DNA of 64,000 bases from Symbiodinium natans (GCA_905221605.1 CAJNDS010000125.1:610696-674695); one strand, 5' to 3'. Numbered from the stretch's first letter, positions 24,001 to 35,697 are shown. Notes: generated by a model not told the origin, from the sequence alone. Made by a program: numbers and translations.

Positions 24001-27000
24001 ATGTGCATCGTGCGAACTTTCGTGAGCACTGTGCAAGACTCATTTGGGCTACAGTCCGGAGATCTAGAGATATCCGACAGACCGGTGAATAACCTGAGCG
24101 TGTTAATCCAAAAAACCCGAAAGACTAAAGGGTCATCTCTCTAAATCATGGTCCCTCATTGGGTACCCTCCGGGGCGCCTTACAATGAGGACCCCAAAAC
24201 GGACCATAATTCAGAGAACTACGCCTCTGACCCTTTAATCCAAAACCCCCAAACCCAGACCCTAAACCGTATGTGACTCATATGAATCAGTTTGTGTGCG
24301 GCCAGGGAACGAACATGTATACACTCTACCAGAGCTACGATGTGGACATCAGCACACTGTTTGTGACAGGCAGGGTTTAGGGCTTCGGGTTTAGGGTTTA
24401 GGGTTTGGGGTTCAGGGGTTTTAGGGTTCAGGGCTCAAACCTACTGGAATTGTGGGGTTTTGGTTTCGGGTTTCGGGTTTCGGGGCTTGGGGGTTGAGGG
24501 GTTTCGGGGTAGGGGTTCTAGGGGTTTAGGGGTTTCGGGGGTTGAGGGGTTTAGTAACAGGGGTTTAGGGGCGAGGGGTTTAGGGGTTTAGGGGGTAGGG
24601 GTTTAGGGGTTTGGGGGGTTTAGGCTCAAGCCTACTGGGCTTTGGTTCCGAAGATCATAACATGGCCTTCAAGCCTATGCCGGGCGGGCTTCGAAAGACC
24701 CTAAACGCTCAACCCTAAACCATAAACCCCAAACCCCACACCCCAAACCCTAAACCTATCTGCCTCTTTGCCTAAGATCACTGAGTTGAAATGACCAGCG
24801 GGGTTCGGGGGGGGGGGGGGGCGGGTAAGCTAAACCCTAAACCCTAAACCCCTATAACACCCTAAACTCTACAGAAGCCCTAAACCCACGCAGATGCCAG
24901 GATTCACTTCCTCAGCAATTTTTGGAACGATTGTTGGCATGCCCGGCGCTTACCAGATGTTGGGCTTTAGGGCTTTAGGGCCTTAGGGTTTAGGATTTAG
25001 GGTTTAGGGTTTAGGGTTTAGGGTTTAGGGTTTGGGGTCTAGGGTTTAGAGTTTAGGGTGTAGGAATTTGGGGAGCACTTAGAGGTTCATGGGTAGCTCT
25101 TAGCTATATGTAGGGTAAGTAGAGTAGGGTTTAGGCCCTAAACCCTAAACCCTAAACCCTAAACCCTAAACCCTAAACCCTAAACCCTAAACCCTACTTA
25201 AACCTAGAACCTTCCCTTAGCATTCAGGAGTGGAGCTTATAGGGCTCATGGGTAGGTGACTTGGAGGTTGATGCTGCTTAGGGTTCAGGGTTTAGGGTTT
25301 AGGGTTTAGGGTTTAGGGTTTAGGGTTTAGGGTTTAGGGTTTAGGGTTGTAGGGCCAGCGTAGCGCCAGCAACCACGGAGGGAGAGCCTCCTTTACCTGT
25401 GGCCATGCATCTCCTCCGTGCCTGGGCGTGGGCCATGACGCTGGCCGTCCTCATGTGCTGCGTCAAGGCAGTGGAGGAGGCCACTGCTGGGGGTGAGCAA
25501 GCAGACCGAAGCGCCCTTGGCGGTGGAGACTGGGAGCACAGAGCCAGGGCGCCTGAGGAGCGGCCTGTGGGGGGGGAGGCCGCTGGCACGGTCACTGGAT
25601 GGAGGCGGCGGCCGAGGCGCCCGAGGAAGGCCCCAGCGCCAGGCAAGGTGGAGCAGTGGGCCACTGAGGGTCAGCCAGCTGCGGAGGTGCCATTGTCCGA
25701 ATTCAGTTCGTCGGCGACCCTATACCCTAAACCCTATAAACCCTACACCCACAAGGAGACCCTGTTTAATTTGCAGATCGACCCAACCCGGTGCGTGCGA
25801 ACCGCCCACCTGAGGGCTGGAGGAAGGGTGTCTCAAACCGGCGGAGGTTTTCTTAAAGAAAAACAAGGGAGCGCCACACTTGAAATTATTTTACTTCGAA
25901 TAGCCCCATCCTCTCTTGGTATAGATACTCTGGGGTTGGACACTCTGGGGCTGGGCACTCTGGGGACACTCTGGGGATGGGATTTTAGGGAGACTCTGGG
26001 TTGGGCAATCCAGAGAGACTCTGGGGCTGGGCACTCCGGGGACACTCTAGGGGGTTGGGCACTCCAAGGCGACTGAACACTCCAAAAAAGAATGTGGCAA
26101 ACATTGAGACACTGTAAGGTTGGGCACTCCAGGGAAAATCTGAGGCTGGGCACTCCGGGGTTGGGCACTCCAGGGAGACTCTGGGGCTGGGCACTCCGGA
26201 GACACTCTGGGGTTGGGCAAGAAAACTGAACACTCCAAAAAAAATGGGGCAAACACAGGCGACTCTGGGGTTGGGCGGGGGTGGGCACCAGAAACCCTGG
26301 GGCTGGGCACTCTGGGACACTCCGGGCTTGCAGACTACTCCAGCGAGGCTGGGCACACTCTGGGGTTGGGCACTCTAGGGAGACTCTGGTGGGCACTCCA
26401 GGGATGAGCGAGGAGTAGACCGGGCGAGGAGAAGAGTTCCGGGCGAGGAGAAGAGTTGATTGAGTTTAAACTCTAACAACCCCACACCGAGGGTGGGGGA
26501 AATATAAACGCCCCGCCACACCTTTTGTAAAGATCATCCCGCCACATTAAACAAAATCCCGCTGCACCTTTTCTGCAAGCCAAACACCGCCACACCTGGG
26601 GCAGCCGGTCCCTCACCCCTAAATCCGAAACCCTATAAGCCCTAATCCCAGTGTTCTGGGTTTAGGACAGATGTCTGAAGCAGGCACCCATCTTCCAAGC
26701 CACACCGCTTGACCTACTGGTTCTCAGAGAGATGAGGGTTTAGGGTTCAGGGTATTTAAATTCCCCCTGTATATATCGGGGCTTCCATTTTTTTTTTTTG
26801 GGGGGGGTTCCTTTCAGGGGATGCTATTCATTTGGGGTATATAAATGGGGTACCCCCATTTTGGTAAATGCCCATCATATATAAATAAATATATATATAT
26901 GTATGTATGTATATGTATATATATATATATAACCCTAAACCCTATGCCCATACATATATATATATATATATTTATATTTATTTATTTACAATCCTAAATC

Positions 27001-27949
27001 CTAGACCCATATATATATATATGTATATGTATATAGATGTACATGCATATATATATATATATATACGTATATATATATAATACGCACAGGCACCCTTTAA
27101 GGGATTCTGTATGCTCCCCATTTCCTTCATTCCCCTCAAAACCCCGCCTCTCAGGTATGTGGATATCTGGGGCCGAAAGCTCGGCTGCATCGTGTACCTG
27201 GTCATAGAGGTGGGGAGACCTCGACGCTTAGGGTTTCGGGTTGATTTAGGGTTTTGGGACCCTAAACCCAAAAACCTGGAAAGTCCTCTGTAGTTGGTCA
27301 GTGTTCGGACATGTTGTACGAGATCAATCAGGCCCAAGAATCGAGGAGCATCCTGCGCCATAGGATGTATGCCCACGAAGCCGATGGCTTCAAACTTCAA
27401 ACTTCAAGGGTTTAGGGTTTAGGGTTTAGGGTTTAGGGTTTAGGGTTTAGGGTGTCTGTTTGATCAGGTTAAGACCATCGTTCTTCTCAGAAAGTGGATT
27501 GCACCCTTGTACCGATTGCTCAGTGACGTTGCGTTGGAAGCTTACAGAGCCCAGCGAGTTTGTCGTCTGCGCCCTGCTACAAACGACGGGTCCAAGCGTC
27601 AAGCTTGAGACCCAGGATCTTAGGGTTCAGGGTTCAGGGTTTAGGGTTTCGAGTTGTCTTTCTGGTTTGTGGTTTTACACTGGGGGTTCTGGTTGCCATG
27701 TTTCTGCTGGGTGGGTTAAGCCTTGGGTTTGGGTACTCTACCACATGTTGGGTTCGAGGTGTTAGCCCGAGTCGAGGTGGTGGTCAACGTGTTTGAGCAC
27801 TTCAACAACTTTCCGCTGCTTCTGGCGGGTCGCGTACTGGGTGGCGCACCACTGCCACGTTTTAGGAGAGGGAGGGAGAGAGGGAGAGGGAGAGGGAGAG
27901 GGAGAGAGAGAGAGAGAGAGAGATGGAGAGAGAGATAGAGAGAGAGATG

Positions 27950-27984
<35 letters not shown>

Positions 27985-30900
27985 GGAGAGAGAGAGAGAG
28001 AGAGAGGGAGAGAGAACGACAGAGGTTAGGGCCATTGTGGGGGGGGGGGGTTAGGGTTTAGGGTTTAGGGTGGCGATTAAACTCCTCGAGGTTTTGGGAA
28101 TTCAGGTTTCGGGTGTGTGGTTTAGGGATCACAGTTTGGGTTTAGGGTTTGGGGTTTGGGGTTTGGGGTTTGGGGTTTGGGGGTTAGGGTCCACGGGCTT
28201 TGGGGGTTTGGACTTTAGGCTTCGGGTTTAGGGTTCTGGTCTAGGGGTTAGGGTTGGGTTTTTGTTTGCTTTTTGGGTTTTGAGTTTTGGGATGACATGT
28301 TGCAATGTTCACACCCTAGTTAATGAGCAACAGCTGATGAACCATCGGTTGATGAATGGTCATGAACGATGGATGGTATACAACTATACCACAAACCACC
28401 CACCGATTGACGGTGAAGCAGCCACCTCGTTGTGTATGCCTGGAGGTCGTAACTTTGTTTATACTGTCGAACTAACCACTTGGTGTTATCCACTTGGCTT
28501 CATCGTTCATCTGCTAGCGCTGTGATGTCCCACAACAGATAGGGTCGCAAAGGATGTCAGAATCTGCAGATTTGCGCGAACGATAGGTCGATAACCTGGG
28601 AAACTGCTGGTTCATCTGCCATCAGGGTGCAAGTTGCTTTCCTGGTTCATGTTTGGCCCAAGGACATAGGGTCGAAATGCCCGTCAGAAGTGGCGAGCTA
28701 TTGCCGTGACAGCTCGTCAATATGATCCAGTTGACTGTTTCGTTGCCAAGCGGCCGAGCCGAGTGCTTGTCAGTGGATCAAGGCTCTACGGTGGGCGACC
28801 TGCAGATGTTGGCCGAGCAAGCTTTCCAGCAAGAACGCCTCAGGCTTGTCACTGCAGAGAGGCTTGGCAGACCAGCGGTAGCCTTTTTTTTGTGCCTTTT
28901 TTTGTCGGTTCAAGGCTCTCACTATAAGGTGACCAACCCAAAAACGGGTGCCCTTGTAAGAGTATGGTTACTGGGCTACCAAGGAGGGGTGTGCTGGATG
29001 ATCCCAGGCTGCCTTTACAAGATGCAGGGCTGCGGGAAGGAGATCACGTCACAGCTTTGGCGACGCGCTTGCCAAGCGTCACGGGAACTCGGGCAGATGC
29101 CGAGACTGGCGGAGCATTTGCTTCATGGTTCCGTGGTGATGACAGAGCCACCACGTGGGGCCATCCGCAGTTTGGTGGCTTGGTAGCCCAGTGGTACCTT
29201 TTACCTTTTTTGGTTATGGGTTCCCTTCTAAAATAAGCTAGCCAAAAATGGGTGCCCTGACTATGACATGGTTGCTAGGCTACCAAGGTGGTGACAGCTC
29301 CGCAGTTCAAAGTCAGCTCAAGGGTGTGCAGCATGTTCAGGCCACGGAGCGTGCATTTGCTGCCATCTTGGCAGATGGATCTGTCGTCTCTTGGGGTTGT
29401 CCAGAATGCGGTGGTGACAGCTCGGCAGTTCAAAGTCAGCTGAAGGGCGTGCAGCGGGTTCAGGCCACCCTGTATGCATTTGCAGCCATTTTGGACGACG
29501 GATCTGTCGTTTCTTGGGGCGATCGAGGTTCTGGTGGTGACAGCTCTGCAGTTCAAAGTCAGCTGAGGGGCGTGCAGCAGGTTCAGGCCACAGCCTGTGC
29601 ATTTGCTGCCATTTTAGCGGACGGATCTGTCGTTTCTTGGGGATACCAAAAAACCGGCGGTGACAGCTTGAGAGTTCAAAGTCAGCTGAAGGGCGTGCAG
29701 TATGTTCAGGCCACAACTTGTGCATTTGCAGCCATTTTGGCAGATGGATCTGTGGTCTCTTGGGGTTCTGGAGCACACGGTGGTGACAGTTCTGCAGTTC
29801 AAAGGCAGCTGAGGGGCGTGCAGCAAGTTCAGGCCGCAGGCAGTGCATTTGCTGCCATTTTGGCAGATGGATCTGTGGTCTCTTGGGGCCATCGTGGTTC
29901 TGGTGGTGACAGCTCTGCAGTTCAGAGTCAGCTGAGGGGCGTGCAGCAGGTTCAGGCCACAATTTGTGCATTTGCAGCCATTTTGGCGGACGGATCTGTT
30001 GTTTCTTGGGGCGATCCAAAATGTGGTGGTGACTGTTCGGCAGTTCAGTGTCAACTGAAGGGTGTGCAGCGGGTTCAGGCCACACAGAATGCCTTTGCTG
30101 CCGTTTTGGAAGATGGATCTGTGGTCTCTTGGGGTGATCACTTCTTGGGTGGTGACAGCTCCGTAGTTCAAAGGCAGCTGAAGCGCGTGCAGCAAGTCCA
30201 GGCCACCAGCGCCGCATTTGCAGCCATTTTGGCAGATGGTTCCGTTGTCTCTTGGGGTGATCCAGAATGTGGTGGTGACAGTTCTGCAGTTCAGAGGCAG
30301 CTGAGGGGCGTGCAGCAGGTTCAGGCCACAAGTTGCGCATTTGCAGCCGTTTTGGCAGATGGTTCTATTGTTTCCTGGGGCGATCCACAACACGGTGGTG
30401 ACAACCCGAGAACAACGCCTGTTCCATGAGGAGGACGAGTGACTACTGTACTTTCAAGGGCAAACACGAACTCGTGGAGGAGTGGTATCACACATCTTTG
30501 TGGTACTTTACTGTAACTTTCGATCCTTACCTTTTTCGGGGTTCATTGGGTTTCTTATTAAGGCAGCTAAAAGGCTTAATTTATAGCTACCCTCCTGAGT
30601 GCAGCCAAGACATGTTTGGTACATTTCTTCAGTATCACACATGTTGGTACATTTCTTTCAGAAGACCGGTCATGCCGGAGTTCCATGTTTGGCTTCATTC
30701 ATTCGGGTTTAGGGTTTGGGGTTTAGGGTTTAGGGTTTAGGGTTTAGGGTTTAGGGTTTAGGGTTTAGGGTTTAGGGTTTAGGGTTTAGGGTTTAGGGTT
30801 TAGGGTTTAGGGTTTGTGTGCTCACTCTGTACTGGTGGGCTTCGATTGTGGTTGCGCGCTAGAAGCCGGCGCGTACGGCTACAATTTTCATGTTCTTGCA

Positions 30901-32849
30901 CAGCAATGCCAATCACTGTGGCTTCATGTTTTTGTGAAAAAATCATGATTGTCTCCAGACTCAAAGTGTGATTGTTTCATGGGCTGAATCAATGAGACAC
31001 CGCACAGAGACTTACGCAGCACTCAGTCTTAGACACCGGTGAGATTGCATTAACCAAGTCAAGCAAAGAACAAACTACATGATTTTCTCGGAGAACCTCA
31101 AGGGAACCCCAACATTCTGAGATACCCTAAACGCTAAACCCCAAACCCAAAAACCCTAAACCCTAAACCCTAAACCCTTTCCACTCAAAGCAACCCCACG
31201 TAACCAAACCTCCTCTTCCCCGAAGCGCAAGCCCTCAACTCTGGCACCCTGGGTTTGTAGATAACCCTAAACCCTAAACCCTAAACCCTAAACCCTAAAC
31301 CCTAAACGGTTTAGAGTCTTCGATGCTTAGGCTTTAGGAAGTTTGGGGGTCCCGGGTTTCAGGGTTTGTAGGGTTTGTAGGGTTTGTAGAGTTTAGGGTT
31401 TAGGGTTTAGGGTTTAGGGTTTAGGGTTTAGGGTTTAGGGTTAGGGGCTTAGGGGCTTCAAAGCTTCTGAAGGCCTCGGTTGCCCTGCCATGCCAGGTCA
31501 GCACGTCTCTGCTGTTCTCCGCCTTCGAGACCGGCTTCGGGTTCATCCTAAACCCTAAACCCTAAACCCTAAACCCTAAACCCTAAACCCTAAGTCCTCA
31601 ATCCTGAATCCTAAATCCTTTAAACCCTAGACCCTGTAAACCCCCTAAACTTCTACCTGGAGGTTCATGGTACTTCCTAGCTAATTAGAACTGTTCGTAT
31701 ATCTGTACTTATGACCATATTGGGGCACTTAAGGGGCCTATAGGTGGGTTATATGTACAGTTCTAATTGGTTACATGAACCTCCAAGTAGGGTTCTTAAG
31801 GGAGGGGGGTTCGGTACCTAGAGAACCTTAGGGAAGCTTAGGGAGTCTTAAGGAGTACTAGGGAACCTTGGGTACATACCCCCCTTGAAACCCCCGTCCC
31901 TTGAGAAAACCCTATAACAGACCCCCTGAACCCTACACCCAGATTTTTGCGGTTTAGAGGGTTTGGAGTTGGGCCTTAGTGTTTCAGGTTCGGGGCCTGG
32001 GGGGTTTAGAGGGTTTGGGGTTCGAGGTTGAGAGCTTCAAGGGCAATAGTTGTGAAGAGCATCTTCTGCGGAGGAGCACGCGGAGCCGAATCCCCACCCC
32101 CTCCGGGCCTTCAGCATGCTGCCAAACTCTAAGCCCTAAGGCCTAAGCCCTAAACCCTGAACCCTGAACCCTAAACCCTAAACTGCCCAAAATGTAGACC
32201 CCCCAAGCAGTAGGATTCCTGTATAATTAGGACCCCAATAATTGTGCACCCTAATTTCGGAACCCCCCCCCATATCTCAGTTTACTTTAAGTCGCCAAAT
32301 AGGACCCTAAACCCTAAACCCTAAACCCTAAACCATAATGTCAGCACTAAACCTTTGACCCAAAGCATTCTGTTTTGTAGGTTACCTAGGAATCCTATCA
32401 CGGTTTTATAGTAATAACCTGCAAACATGTAGGTTTTGGGTTCTTTCTTCAGAAACCCTAAACCCTAAACCCCTATGATTTTCAACTAGTTAGGGTGAGC
32501 TTGGCTGGGGGCTGGGCAGCTCAGTTGGGCTCTGCTGGGGATTTCGGAGCTTGAAGTGGGGGGGGGGGGGGGACCATCTGTAGGGTTTAGGGTTTAGGGT
32601 TTAGGGTTTGGGGTTGAAGTTTTGGGGTTGAAGTTTTAGGGCTGAGGTTTTAGGGTTGAGGTGCTTGAAACGTGTCAGGCAAAACACCCCCCATACCTCG
32701 ACCCTGGGGCCTAAACCCTACACCCTAAACCCTAAACCCTAAACCCTAAACCCTAAACCCTAAACCGCAGGACTTGGATGGTCTCCGAGCATCGAAAGCG
32801 CGGCTTTCCGGAGGGTTGGCTGGCCGACACCTTTGGCACCTCGCCGGGG
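21075..32849 (+). CDS. Major facilitator transporter, molybdate-anion transporter/MFSD5-like, N-terminal half (9 exons seen)
   Basis: Exons: 21075-21155, 21930-21988, 23102-23147, 24306-24369, 24901-24940, 27155-27209, 27777-27845, 31497-31528, 32771-32849; phases agree at each join. Landmarks in order: LAEFRSFQRQYLTVY, MGADWLQ, MYTLYQSY, LFVTGFTSSAIFGTIVGM, YVDIWGRKLGC (the MFS loop 2-3 motif around GRK), LLLAGRVLGG, STSLLFSAFETW and VSEHRKRGFPEGWLADTF. This order and spacing fit the MFS_5 family (MOT2/MFSD5), membrane carriers linked to molybdate uptake. Most donors are GC (exons 1-3, 4, 5, 7, 9), one GT (exon 6) and one GA (exon 8). The start, exon 1 and everything after transmembrane segment 4 are unproven; a possible next exon is at 49353-49388. 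Introns hold telomere-like arrays, two inverted-repeat elements and two other gene-like units. Confidence 0.82.
22989..23087 (+). mobile_element. MITE family II, diverged copy in the MFS gene
   Basis: TGAGATGTTTCCCCGTA at the left and TATAAGGGGGGAACATCCCC at the right. It ends 14 bp before MFS exon 3 (23102), so it forms the end of that intron. Confidence 0.75.
24126..24237 (+). repeat. Single inverted-repeat element in MFS intron 3
   Basis: TAAAGGGTCATCTCTCTAAA and CATGGTCC at the left pair imperfectly with GGACCATAATTCAGAG and GACCCTTTA at the right. Confidence 0.7.
25405..25492 (+). CDS. Candidate first exon of a secreted or membrane protein
   Basis: ATG followed by MHLLRAWAWAMTLAVLMCCV, a good signal peptide, then KAVEEATAG up to a GTGAGC donor at 25493. 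Without splicing the frame stays open and Arg/Gly-rich to about 26076, ending inside a minisatellite, so the splice seems likelier. Not recognised as a family. It lies in intron 5 of the MFS gene. Confidence 0.4.
25922..26402 (+). repeat. Minisatellite, GGGCACTC-rich units
   Basis: Irregular tandem units of roughly 18 and 36 bp built from CTCTGGGG(T/C)TGGGCACTC and CCAGGGAGACTC. An internal larger repeat with ACTGAACACTCCAAAAAA occurs at about 26080 and 26224. Open frames on both strands here (PECPTP- or LGWALQ-like) are products of the repeat. Confidence 0.85.
26883..27080. repeat. AT-rich TATA/TATG microsatellite block
   Basis: Three runs of TATATA with TATGTATG and ATTTATTT variants, interrupted by AACCCTAAACCCTATG. 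In MFS intron 5. Confidence 0.9.
27868..28012 (+). repeat. GA-rich microsatellite
   Basis: GAGAGA/GGGAGA tract with scattered GATGGA, following MFS exon 7 by about 20 bp. Encodes only an artefactual Arg/Glu-rich frame. Confidence 0.95.
28722..30429 (+). CDS. Ubiquitin-like domain + RCC1-like repeat protein (3 exons)
   Basis: Exons 28722-28858, 28984-29174 and 29288-30429 join into 489 residues. The N-terminus (MIQLTVSLPSGR..., then VLDDPRLPLQDAGLREGDHV) looks like a ubiquitin-like fold. It is followed by nine near-identical 41-residue repeats of the form GGDSSAVQ-x-QLKGVQ-x-VQAT-x-x-AFAAILADGSVVSWG, exactly 123 nt each. Similar proteins in dinoflagellates are usually annotated as HERC2- or UVR8-like from the RCC1 resemblance. 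No HECT domain is present, so ligase activity is not supported; a propeller-type scaffold is the modest inference. Both introns (donor GA and GT, acceptor AAG) are copies of one inverted-repeat introner. The gene sits in intron 7 of the MFS transporter, same strand. Reading straight through the introns gives false ORFs at 28722-29186 and from 29248. Confidence 0.85.
28863..28983 (+). mobile_element. Introner element, copy 1 (intron 1 of the RCC1-like gene)
   Basis: 121 bp with inverted ends: CTTGGCAGACCAG at the left and CTGGGCTACCAAG at the right. It is flanked by GAGG on both sides (28859-28862 and 28984-28987), the pattern of a 4-bp target duplication. Using that duplication as splice site gives a GA donor, an AAG acceptor and an in-frame join TAERGVLDDP. 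Confidence 0.82.
29179..29287 (+). mobile_element. Introner element, copy 2 (intron 2 of the RCC1-like gene)
   Basis: 109 bp, ends CTTGGTAGCCCAG and CTAGGCTACCAAG. It is flanked by GTGG at 29175-29178 and 29288-29291. Splicing 29175-29287 as GT-AG restores the repeat phrase FGGDSSAVQ. The interior shares with copy 1 the GGTTC, CCAAAAA and GGGTGCCCT blocks. Confidence 0.82.
31654..31789 (+). mobile_element. MITE family III
   Basis: Left end TACCTGGAGGTTCATGGTAC, right end ACATGAACCTCCAAGTA; inner arms AATTAGAACTGT and ACAGTTCTAATT pair exactly. In intron 8 of the MFS gene. Confidence 0.8.
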
Positions 32850-32947
32850 GCATCTGAGACCGTCAGTTTAGGGTTTAGGGTTTAGGGTTTAGGGTTTAGG
32901 GTTTAGGGTTTAGGGTTTAGGGTTTAGGGCATCTGAGACAGTCAGTT
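32848..32947 (+). repeat. TTTAGGG array bracketed by a 21-bp direct repeat at the edge of MFS exon 9
   Basis: GGCATCTGAGACNGTCAGTT occurs at 32849-32868 and again at 32928-32947, one mismatch, with a TTTAGGG array (32869-32926) exactly between. The first copy overlaps the exon 9 donor site (GC at 32850). Confidence 0.85.
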
Positions 32948-33209
32948 GCCTTAATAGTAAGCCGTGGCGTTTCGGCTTCAGGGCTTAGAGTTCAGGGTTT
33001 TAGGCTGTAGGTTTAGGGATTTAGGGTTTTAGGGTTTCGGGATTAGGGTTTTAGGGATTTAGGGTTTAGGGTTGAGGGTTTAGGATGTAGTACACCTATG
33101 TGAGCCCCACTGAGAACCCCAAACCCGCGGCCTTCGAGGGCTCAGGGCAGGGCAGCCCCGAAACCCTAAGCGGATTTTTGGGGTTTAGGGACTTTAGGGT
33201 TTAGGGAGC

Positions 33210-33333
33210 TACAGGGTGGGGCCCCCTAGTTATAAGTAGAGTTATAAGGACCCTAAATTGGGTTATAAGGACCCTAAGTTAGGTTATAAGTCCCTTAACT
33301 ACAGTTAGCATAGTAAGGGGGCCCCACCCTGTA
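33210..33333 (-). mobile_element. MITE family I, 124 bp, reverse orientation
   Basis: Begins TACAGGGTGGGGCCCCCTAG and ends with the matching GGGGCCCCACCCTGTA; the middle is inverted relative to 8849-8972. Confidence 0.88.
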
Positions 33334-35604
33334 GGGTTTACGGAGTTAGGGTTTAGGGTTCAGGGTTTAGCTAGGCCCTGGATCCGCCGTGATAACCCTT
33401 AGACCCCATAAACTCCGAGCCCTCAATTGCCCAACCCCAAACCCCTCTATACGAAACCGTTTAGGGTTTAGGGTTTAGGGTTTTCATCATTAAAATGCAA
33501 AAACGGGCAGTCGACCACCAACCCTGATGCAATCCCGAACAACCGGGCACCAACCCCAATGCAATTCCGAGCAATCGGGCACCAACCCTAATGCAATTCC
33601 GAACAACCCTAAACCCTAAACCCCAAACGAGGCAGAGGAGTTTGGGCCCTAGGGGTTTGGGGCACAGGGCTTAGGGGCCCTGAGGTTTGGGGCATAGGGT
33701 GTGGGACCCCTAAGGTTCGAACCAGAATAAGGGTGTTTTAGAGCTCTATAGATCCTTAAACCCTAAACCTTAACCCCTAAACCCAAAACCCGAAACCCTA
33801 AAGGGTTTGGGGGCATAGGGTTTCGGGCCCTAGGGTTTAGGGTTTAGGGTTTAAGGCCTCGGCTTCGGGTTTAGGGTGTAGAGTGGGCTGAGTGAACTTT
33901 ATGCTTCTTAATGTTGTGGGATTCTTGGGGCGGGTGGGTATTTGCCAACACTCGACAGACTGCTTGACTAGTGAATGCTTGGACTTGAGATGCTGAGCCT
34001 AAACCCTTAACCCTGGACCTAAGCCCCAGACCCTAAAGTCCAAAACCCCAAAGCCCCCTAAACCGAACACCTTCGAACCTAAAGAAGTCTCCAAAACCGT
34101 TTACTTCAGGACCCTGAACCCTAAACCCCAGACCTTAGACCCTAAACCCTAAACCCTAAACCCTAAACCCTAAACCCTAAACCCTAAACCCGCAACCAAG
34201 CCGCAGCGCACGGCTCGGAAGCCGGACTCCAAAAGTGGACTCCGTGCTCGAGGTATTTAGCGCTGCGCTGGGATCCAAGACGTTAGGACCCTCAAGGGTT
34301 CAGGGTTTAGGGTTTAGGGTTTAGGGTTTAGGGTTTAGGGTTTAGGGTTTAGGGGTAGGGTTTAGGGTGGGTGTCTGGGATGAGGGTTTTCGATCTTGGG
34401 GCTTTGTAAGTTTATGGGGCTGATGTGTCGGGTATGCAAAAGGATATTGGAGTTCAAGGTGTAGGATTACAGCCCTGAACTTTCAACCCTCAACCCTAAG
34501 CCGAAGCCATAAGCATGTAGGGTGAAGGGTTTGGGGTCTCAGGAGGTCTGGTTTTGAAGGCCTCTAGAAACCCCCCCCTAGACCGCTCACAGTCGCGGCG
34601 TGCCATGCGGGTGCATCTGCCGAGACCTTGCGGTGTTCAGATTGAGGGCTGACAGGGGTTTGTTGGTTTCGAATGTGGGGGGGTGTAGGCTTCCCTAAGC
34701 CCTAAGCCCTAAACCCTATAGGGTTTATGGCTTAGGGCTATTCAGAGTTTAGGGTTTAGGGTTCAGGGGCTTTAGGGGTTGCAGATGTTAGTTCAGGTGA
34801 AAAGGGTGTTTGTTCAGTGGGCTCCGAGGCGTTCAGGGGCTCAGGGCTGCGGAGAGTCTAGATCCCCAAAACCCTGCACCCTGAACCCTAAACTCCCCTA
34901 AACCCTAAACCCTAAATCCTAAATCCTAAACCCTAAACCCTAAACCCTAGCCCTAAACCCTAAATCACCCTTAAACCTACACCCTAGCCCTAAACCCTAA
35001 CCCCCATTGTTTCCCTAAGCCCTAAGCCCTAAGCCCTAAAGGGCCGGGCCCCCTGAGATTGGGGCTTTGGTGTGTTGTTTTTTCTTTCTTTTTTTCTGGC
35101 GGTCGCTGTTGGGGTGTGAGGATGCTTGCGCCCTAGGAGGGTTTCGAGTTTAGGGTTAGGGATTCGGATTTGGGGTTTAGGGTTTAGGGGTTTAGGGTTT
35201 AGGGTTTAGGGTTTAGGGTTTGGGGAAATTTCACTTGTCAAGCTTGGCCCTAGCCCTAAGCCCTGAACCCTGAAGTTCTTAAAGTGGGAAATTCTGGGAG
35301 TCGGCGCTGTATTTCAACTTTAAATGATTACCTACTAGGAACCTGTAGGGTTTGTAGGGTTTAGGGTTTGTAGGGCTTACACCCTAAACCCTAAACGCTA
35401 AACCCTAAACCCCAAACCCTAAACCCTAAACCCTAAACTTACGGCCCCAGCCAGCCCAACACTCTGAAACCCGAAAACCGTAGCTTCATAGTAAAACCCG
35501 GAGCTAACCCTAAGCCCTAAGCCCTAACCCTAAACCCTAAACCCTAAACCCTGAACCCTAAACCCTAAACCCTAAACCGCAAACCCCAACCTCATAGTAA
35601 CCCG

Positions 35605-35697
35605 GAGCTCTCAGGAACCTCCCTGCCAGCCCACGCGGAAGCCCCAGCCCGCGTGGCCAGTCGCCTCATAGGCCTGGCCCTCTCTTTTATTCACAGG
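35605..35697 (+). CDS. Candidate orphan exon
   Basis: Open as PELSGTSLPAHAEAPARVAS then RLIGLALSFIH, ending at CACAG before an array. Partly hydrophobic; not placed in any family. Confidence 0.2.

Noticed and set aside
25833-26396. 187-codon - strand frame rich in PECPTP
   Set aside because: Product of the minisatellite; no non-repeat portion.
29318-30340. 340-codon and 259-codon frames on the - strand opposite the RCC1-like repeats
   Set aside because: They are shadows of the + strand 123-nt repeat, which has the ubiquitin-like domain, correct repeat phrase and consistent splicing.
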